A stretch of DNA of 64,000 nucleotides from Sipunculus nudus (taxonomy: Eukaryota; Annelida; Sipuncula; Golfingiida; Sipunculidae): positions 32,123,019 to 32,187,018 of the forward strand of contig CM049306.1 in assembly GCA_026874595.1 (NCBI GenBank), read 5' to 3'. The position numbers and the translations under genes are program-made. The notes beneath the pieces are model-generated. The model was given only the letters and a program-made list of their open reading frames with translations. It was not told the origin of the DNA and made no database searches. Below are positions 60,670 through 64,000 of the stretch, one piece after another (position 1 is the stretch's first letter; each line of letters opens with the position of its first letter).

Positions 60670-62938
60670 TATTTATTTATATTTGCAGCAACATGCCGAG
60701 GAGGCGCGTTTAAATGCGACACGGGACACTGTATTCCTTACAGCCAAAAATGTGATGGTGTTGAGGACTGCAGGGATGGATCGGACGAATATCAGTGCAG
60801 TATGTACTGTTATAATCATGTTAAATAATTTTAATAATAATATTAATTGTTATGCCAGTTTCTTTTTTTTTTTTGTACAATCAGATTCACTCATTTTAAA
60901 AGACACCACGCAGGCTATAAGTACAATCAGTATAAAACATAGACGATCATATTCGGGCCTGGTATATTGCCTACTTCGAAAATCATTCGAGAGCACATCT
61001 TTATTACGCCTCTCTAGTAAAAGATCTCCCTGATCTTTGAAAGGGACCCTTAAGGAGGAATCATTTACAAATGGATATTAATTGGTATCAAAGTTTAAAT
61101 AAATATATCCCTTTTTGCTTCAAACATCGCCTACACAGTTGTAAAAATGCATCAAACACTCTTTATTATACACCTATATAGAGGCCATATTTGCATTACG
61201 CCTAGACATTTATCACATTAAATATTGCAAAACGCCCAGTTGACTCACACTTAAGAAATTACATATTCTGAATATGAATATGCAGAAATACTGCACATTC
61301 ATAATATATTCGGAAACGTGTTTTTAATTCTTGTTTCCATTTATATGATTTTTTTAATATTTTACAGCCGCGAACCCAGCATCTGGAGTTACGCCCCTCA
61401 GCTCGGGTGCTCTAATCGGAGTTATATTCGCTGCACTCGTCGCCACTGCCTTAATAGCAGCAAAGCTTTCACTGTTGATCCAGAAGCACAGACCCTGTGA
61501 CAACTGCGGCAACAGATTGCGCAGGTGCAGGGATCGCAGAGGAAGTGACGTCAGCGACTGTGAAGCAGCGCCACCTGACAATTATTTGACAGCACCGCCT
61601 CCTGATTACTATTCGTGCGTGAACAGAGCATTCGAACCTGACTCACAAACGCAGTTTTCTTCACAGAAAGATGCGCCACCTTCATACGAGGAGGTTCTTT
61701 CTGGCAGAATTTCGATCATATCTCCGGCGTCATTCCCAGTTCAGAATCCTAATGGTAATGCGAACCAGGTCCAAGGTACGATCCGTGATCATAGCATTGA
61801 CGACCCAGGCGACGCCGACGTGCGAAGTGATACTGATGCATCCGTGAATGTTCAGTCTGGTACCACGTCGAGATTCAGTCCTGCTGGCACGAATCGAGAG
61901 AACCCACAAATGGCCTCAAGTTCTCAAGCAAAAGACTCTAGTCAGACTAACACTGAAGACTCTTCAGCCCATTCTGCAAACAGTGGCCGCCAGCTTAGTC
62001 AAAACAACGATCAGTACCCGTGTTCCACAGACTCTAATCCGAGCTCAAGTAGGGAAATACTGCAGTCCCAGTCTGAAACAGTTCAGCAATCTAGTGATAT
62101 TGCTGACAGTTCACCTATTGCGGCAATCCATCCGGTGGTTGATAGGCCTAATCATTATGCAGCCATTAATCCTGAGATTAACACGCCGCGCGCAATACTA
62201 AGGTTAGAACAGGAAAACCAAACGGCATCAGATACGGATACACTGTGCAGGCCACACCAGATTAACACAAATACAACCCACTCCCCTAATGGCGTAGTTA
62301 CCGAGAATAAGCACCTGAACAATGTGACTGCCCAAGTAACTGAGAATACGCATCTGAATAATGAGACTGCAACCACAGGTGCTAACTGTGATCCTTATCA
62401 TCAGGAAATACCAGAAAGTTATTCTGTGCCAGGAGGATACGGTCCTGAGGCAATCGCAAGTCAGAACATTGATGCCGAGAAAAACTGCCGGGGCCCTCTC
62501 GATCAGAAACCAAAAGGATTGGCAGAATCAAATCAAAATGTAAAAGAAATGACTGAAAATCCACATCTGCATCTTGAAGTACACACTTCGAAAAGTTCAG
62601 GTGCCGCGTGCGATGCATCAAGTACCAGTAATGTTGCTGCTGCTGACAGCTCGAGGAAGCACGTTAACGATAGGCAAATAGGGCTGCCGTGTCATGGTGC
62701 CTCATTCAAGGAGCCGCCAGAGAGACCCGACAGATCCTCAACAACGGAGGGTTTTATAGTGATGGACGCGAGAAATAACTCAACAATCGACTCTGACAGG
62801 GTGTCACGTGAACAACCAATGAAGGAACCTTCAGATTCAAATGTAAATCATGCTGATGGTTTTCCTAAAGTGTCCTCGCAAATGGCAATATTTCATTCCC
62901 AAGTTCAAAGATTATCTGAAGAGGACACTTTTGTTTAG
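39518..62938 (+). CDS. CUB-LDLa-MAM2-LDLa3 transmembrane receptor-like protein, 14 exons, about 1196 aa
   Basis: Coding exons: 39518-39614, 42779-43087, 49215-49352, 51163-51294, 52128-52277, 53863-54122, 55131-55218, 56381-56503, 56938-57212, 57795-57876, 59794-59928, 60277-60396, 60689-60799 and 61368-62938. All introns are GT-AG, the phases agree throughout, and the total is 3591 nt. Predicted order: signal peptide (1-32), CUB (about 33-181), LDLa1 (182-225), MAM1 (226-391), MAM2 (392-551), LDLa2 (552-596), LDLa3 (597-636), LDLa4 (637-673), one transmembrane helix (about 688-710), and a cytoplasmic tail of about 485 residues with PPDY and PPSY motifs. No protease, kinase or NPxY motif is visible. 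It is likely a cell-surface adhesion or endocytic receptor. I know no exact orthologue name. Exon 1 is the least certain; exons 2-14 are strongly supported by domains and phase. Confidence 0.85.
42779..43087 (+). CDS. Exon 2: N-terminal part of CUB domain
   Basis: Acceptor TATACAG before 42779, donor GTAAGT at 43088. It encodes [20 protein letters not shown] and then [15 protein letters not shown] and [13 protein letters not shown], a CUB pattern. Starts and ends in phase 1. Confidence 0.85.
43741..44624. mobile_element. Solo LTR with CAGG target duplication
   Basis: LTR 43745-44620 (876 bp) begins TGTTACGGAACC and ends CATCTGTAACA, flanked by perfect CAGG copies (43741-43744 and 44621-44624). 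No internal region or second LTR is present, so it arose by recombination between two LTRs. A partial relative lies in reverse orientation at 29885-30122. Confidence 0.8.
46385..46572. mobile_element. pogo/Tigger-like MITE, 184 bp
   Basis: TIRs CAGTGAAACCTTGTTGTGTC (46387 onward) and GACACAACGAGGTTTAACTG (to 46570) flanked by TA (46385-46386, 46571-46572). CAGTRAAACCT ends with TA duplication mark pogo-type Tc1/mariner derivatives. The interior repeats TGTCGAA-type words on both strands. Confidence 0.85.
49215..49352 (+). CDS. Exon 3: C-terminal part of CUB domain
   Basis: Acceptor TTTATAG, donor GTCAGT at 49353. It encodes [20 protein letters not shown], matching the CUB end (FHSD, GF.A.Y). 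138 nt, phase 1 at both ends. Confidence 0.85.
49353..51162 (+). other. Intron 3
   Basis: 1.8 kb. Contains a pogo-like MITE at 49750-49903 and otherwise AT-rich sequence with no gene. Confidence 0.6.
49748..49905. mobile_element. pogo-like MITE, 154 bp
   Basis: Starts CAGTAAAACCTTGCA and ends TGCGAGGTTTTATTG, inverted termini flanked by TA on both sides. The interior has GTGGTCG and GAGGTGG words. Related in style to 46387-46570. Confidence 0.75.
51163..51294 (+). CDS. Exon 4: LDLa module 1
   Basis: Acceptor TTTTGCAG, donor GTGAGT. Six cysteines ([32 protein letters not shown]) with the Ca-binding DDGSDE present. The last loop has an insertion (NYMHAP). Symmetric phase 1-1. Confidence 0.9.
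51618..52047. mobile_element. TRIM element B, both LTRs full length (430 bp)
   Basis: LTR1 51618-51772 and LTR2 51893-52047 are each 155 bp and homologous. The internal 120 bp starts with AAATGGGGGCTCGTCCGACG (tRNA-Pro-like primer site at 51776) and ends with a G-rich tract before LTR2. LTR1 has a degraded first 12 bases. The LTRs contain tRNA-like promoter boxes: A box TAGCGAAGCGG (51950-51960 in LTR2) and B box GGGTTCGAATCCC (51716-51728 in LTR1). It lies in intron 4. Non-coding; sister of 20784-21132. Confidence 0.85.
52128..52277 (+). CDS. Exon 5: MAM domain 1, first part
   Basis: Acceptor TTTTTTAG, donor GTACGT. It encodes [20 protein letters not shown], then W and [12 protein letters not shown], the C-F-C-W-DHT signature of a MAM start. 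150 nt, phase 1-1. Confidence 0.85.
52278..53862 (+). other. Intron 5
   Basis: 1.6 kb with an (AT)n microsatellite (about 52322-52365). Nothing else recognised. Confidence 0.6.
53863..54122 (+). CDS. Exon 6: MAM domain 1, middle
   Basis: Acceptor CTTTCAG, donor GTAACA. It encodes [28 protein letters not shown] and VWTRDGG, the conserved central MAM strands. Starts phase 1, ends phase 0, as does exon 9 in MAM2. Confidence 0.85.
54123..55130 (+). other. Intron 6 with microsatellites and a MITE-like repeat
   Basis: An (AG)n run (about 54330-54369), an (AT)n run (about 54738-54756), and a degenerate pogo-like MITE (about 54845-55022) with inverted AGTAAAACC and GATTTTACT ends. Confidence 0.6.
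55131..55218 (+). CDS. Exon 7: MAM domain 1, end
   Basis: Acceptor TTTTACAG, donor GTGCGT. It encodes [20 protein letters not shown] then YPGPC, the MAM C-terminal signature (ALDDL, final Cys). Phase 0-1. Confidence 0.85.
55219..56380 (+). other. Intron 7
   Basis: A CAGTGGCGTACC word near 55354 resembles a transposon end but has no partner. A C run lies at about 55690-55703. No gene. Confidence 0.5.
56381..56503 (+). CDS. Exon 8: MAM domain 2, first part
   Basis: Acceptor TGTTTCAG, donor GTAGGT. It encodes [16 protein letters not shown] and NWERVHSL, the MAM start signature. Phase 1-1. Confidence 0.8.
56938..57212 (+). CDS. Exon 9: MAM domain 2, middle
   Basis: Acceptor CATTCCAG, donor GTTAAT. 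It encodes [20 protein letters not shown] then [10 protein letters not shown] and ARLDVRIKD, the central MAM strands. Phase 1 to 0, matching exon 6. Confidence 0.85.
57795..57876 (+). CDS. Exon 10: MAM domain 2, end
   Basis: Acceptor CCGCTAG, donor GTAAGG. It encodes [20 protein letters not shown] and DAPC. The usual IAIDDI strand reads ISIDNVFL here. Phase 0-1. Confidence 0.8.
58212..58568. repeat. Degenerate ATTGATTCAATATTG repeat block, MITE-like
   Basis: Many imperfect copies of TTGATTCAATRTTGA in both orientations. It opens CCCAGTGGGCAAA and closes GCAAACTGGG, which are weakly inverted. No target duplication could be set. Confidence 0.5.
59225..59440. repeat. GATCTGGGC-type palindromic minisatellite
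   Basis: Alternating CCAAGATTAAAATTTTGATC and ATTTTAATCTGGGCTGG words produce repeated self-complementary segments. A shorter block of the same type lies at 58725-58800. Confidence 0.7.
59470..59635. repeat. (CT)n/(CTGT)n-(AT)n microsatellite
   Basis: Low-complexity tract. The minus-strand frame through it encodes only RERE-type low complexity. Confidence 0.9.
59794..59928 (+). CDS. Exon 11: LDLa module 2 lacking one disulfide pair
   Basis: Acceptor CTTTACAG, donor GTTAGT. It encodes [20 protein letters not shown], then [15 protein letters not shown] and a Thr/Ser-rich end. Cysteines 1, 2, 3 and 5 and the DGSDE calcium site are present. Cysteine 4 is Ala and cysteine 6 is absent. Phase 1-1. 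Confidence 0.85.
60277..60396 (+). CDS. Exon 12: LDLa module 3
   Basis: Acceptor CATTTAG, donor GTAAGG. Six cysteines ([30 protein letters not shown]). The usual DGSDE calcium site is replaced by SQSEEEE, so calcium binding is uncertain. Phase 1-1. Confidence 0.9.
60689..60799 (+). CDS. Exon 13: LDLa module 4
   Basis: Acceptor TTTGCAG, donor GTATGT. A textbook LDLa: [27 protein letters not shown] and the final YQC. Phase 1-1. An (AT)n tract (about 60631-60665) sits just upstream in the intron. Confidence 0.9.
60800..61367 (+). other. Intron 13
   Basis: AT-rich. A T run near 60864. No repeat or gene recognised. Confidence 0.5.
61368..62938 (+). CDS. Exon 14: transmembrane helix and cytoplasmic tail
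   Basis: Acceptor TTTTACAG. It begins with a short Pro/Ser linker, then the helix [19 protein letters not shown], followed by basic stop-transfer residues ([20 protein letters not shown]). The rest is a polar, probably disordered Ser/Asn/Gln-rich tail. PPDY (61598-61609) and PPSY in APPSYEEVL (61676-61687) are WW-domain binding motifs. A 14-residue near-duplication ([18 protein letters not shown]) lies around 62300-62370. The TAG stop is at 62936-62938. Confidence 0.9.
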
Positions 62939-63250
62939 TCAAACCCTACTTCCATTATAGCAGAGTTTTGGAGGATTATTATTAATTTTATTACGCCAGA
63001 AGATGTACATGTACAGACGCTGTTCTTGCCTGCACACAATTGCATTTTGTGAAAATGTAAAAACATAAGATTATTAAGGTGCTGTATGATCCTATCGATT
63101 TTATGAGTATAGCTACCAATTTTGTGGTAGGTTTTCGTAATACTGTTTTGGATCAGTATGCGTGTGTTAATGAATGTGACAGAAAAATATTTTTACAGAG
63201 TGTAGTGACTGCTGTTATTTCGAACTTTTGTATTTATTAAATTAATAATG
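62939..63250 (+). other. 3' UTR with candidate poly(A) signal
   Basis: ATTAAA at 63236-63241, about 300 bp after the stop, is the best poly(A) signal seen. AATAAA is absent nearby. The true cleavage site is unknown. Confidence 0.45.
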
Positions 63251-63550
63251 GATTTAAGCTCGGCTTTTCCTTTGAATTCCCTTTCTCCAGAAGAAACCTC
63301 AAGACATTTACCCATCTTGCATCATTAAAATCAAGATCGATACTTGTTGTTATTACAGAGCGCACATCTCTCGGTTTTACTGGCCTTCGAGCATATACGT
63401 TTCACCGCTTATAGTATATAAACTGCTCACCTATATACAACGGACAATTTAATCAATGGGGAAACACTGATGAAAAACTATGAGATGGACTAATTTTCCA
63501 TATTTACAAGAATTTTAATTACCCCACATTGTTACATACATGATTTTGTT
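63251..63550. other. Intergenic 3' flank, nothing seen
   Basis: No gene or repeat recognised. Confidence 0.4.
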
Positions 63551-64000
63551 GTCCCCGCCGTCGCCGAAGGCAGGAGACATAGAAATGGTGAGCGTCCATC
63601 CGTTGGGCCGTTCGTCTATTCGTTCGTCACAGATATGTTAACAATGAGGTCAACATAAGGTCACCATTGATGCACCTTATCAGGGGCTAGGTCAATTCGA
63701 ACATGGATGACCTGGACGCAGTTTTTAAAGTCACAGTCGCGATAATGTTAAAATGCCGTTAATGCAATAACTCGAAAAGAATTTGAGACGCGGTAACCAA
63801 ACTTGCAGCAATGATGCAGCTCATGAAAAGCTAGGTCAAGTTCGAACATGGATGATCTTCGCGCATTTGTCAAGGTCACATAGCGATAATGCTAAAAATG
63901 ATGTTAACGCAATAACTCGAAAAAAATTGAGGCTCGGTCACCAAACTTGTAGCATGGAGGTACAACTCATAAAAGGCCGAGTCAAGTTCGAATATGATCG
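63551..64000 (+). mobile_element. Start of another tandem-core element (runs off the window)
   Basis: It opens with an imperfect palindrome GTCCCCGCCGTCGCCGAAGG followed by CAGGAGAC, then GTCCATCCGTTGGGCCGTTC-like repeats. Units of about 180 bp follow (GTCAAGTTCGAACATGGATG at about 63835, its relative at about 63690, and again near 63980; AATAACTCGAAAA at about 63767 and 63912). The right end lies outside. Confidence 0.6.

Noticed and set aside
1-64000. CRISPR array, bacterial operon or ribosomal RNA genes
   Set aside because: Nothing of this kind is present. Introns and repeats show animal DNA, and the tandem repeats lack the spacer structure of CRISPR.

Overview
The window is animal genomic DNA. 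It has GT-AG introns, modular receptor exons (CUB, MAM, LDLa), long AT-rich intergenic DNA, dinucleotide microsatellites and very dense transposable elements. Several repeat families have a palindromic tip, a (GTCC/GTCT)n microsatellite and a tandem core, a design I associate with molluscs and especially bivalves. A bivalve is therefore the best guess, but the species cannot be named from sequence alone.

Layout. (1) 0.9-17 kb: four tandem, same-strand (minus), single-exon paralogues of one secreted protein family: signal peptide, PAN/apple-like domain, EGF-like domain and a five-bladed-propeller domain resembling glycoside hydrolase family 43. The copies at 10157-11554 and 15577-16977 are intact (465 and 466 aa). 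The copy at 929-2391 has one frameshift and no signal peptide. The copy at 6648-8055 has a 4-bp insertion and three nonsense codons. (2) 12-30 kb: no gene seen. This stretch holds several Helitron-like tandem-core elements (one nested in another), a complete miniature LTR element (TRIM) with a target duplication, a near-perfect hairpin, and microsatellites. (3) 30373-37679: a full-length but decayed Ty3/gypsy-class LTR retrotransposon on the minus strand. Its pol order is integrase before reverse transcriptase, the Gmr1-like arrangement. (4) 39518-62938, plus strand: a 14-exon gene for a type I membrane protein of about 1196 aa. The order is signal peptide, CUB, LDLa, two MAM, three LDLa, one transmembrane helix, and a long polar tail with two PPxY motifs. 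Its introns hold a solo LTR, a second TRIM and several MITEs. (5) 62939-64000: 3' UTR and the start of another tandem-core element.

The two gene systems are not obviously linked. The paralogue cluster makes secreted, probably carbohydrate-directed proteins. The receptor-like gene looks like an adhesion or endocytic receptor that could recruit Nedd4-type ubiquitin ligases. The most unusual items are the Gmr1-like pol order, a TRIM whose LTR contains tRNA-like A and B boxes, CTCF-like core motifs recurring in the tandem cores of several repeat families, and an LDLa module that has lost exactly one disulfide-bonded cysteine pair.
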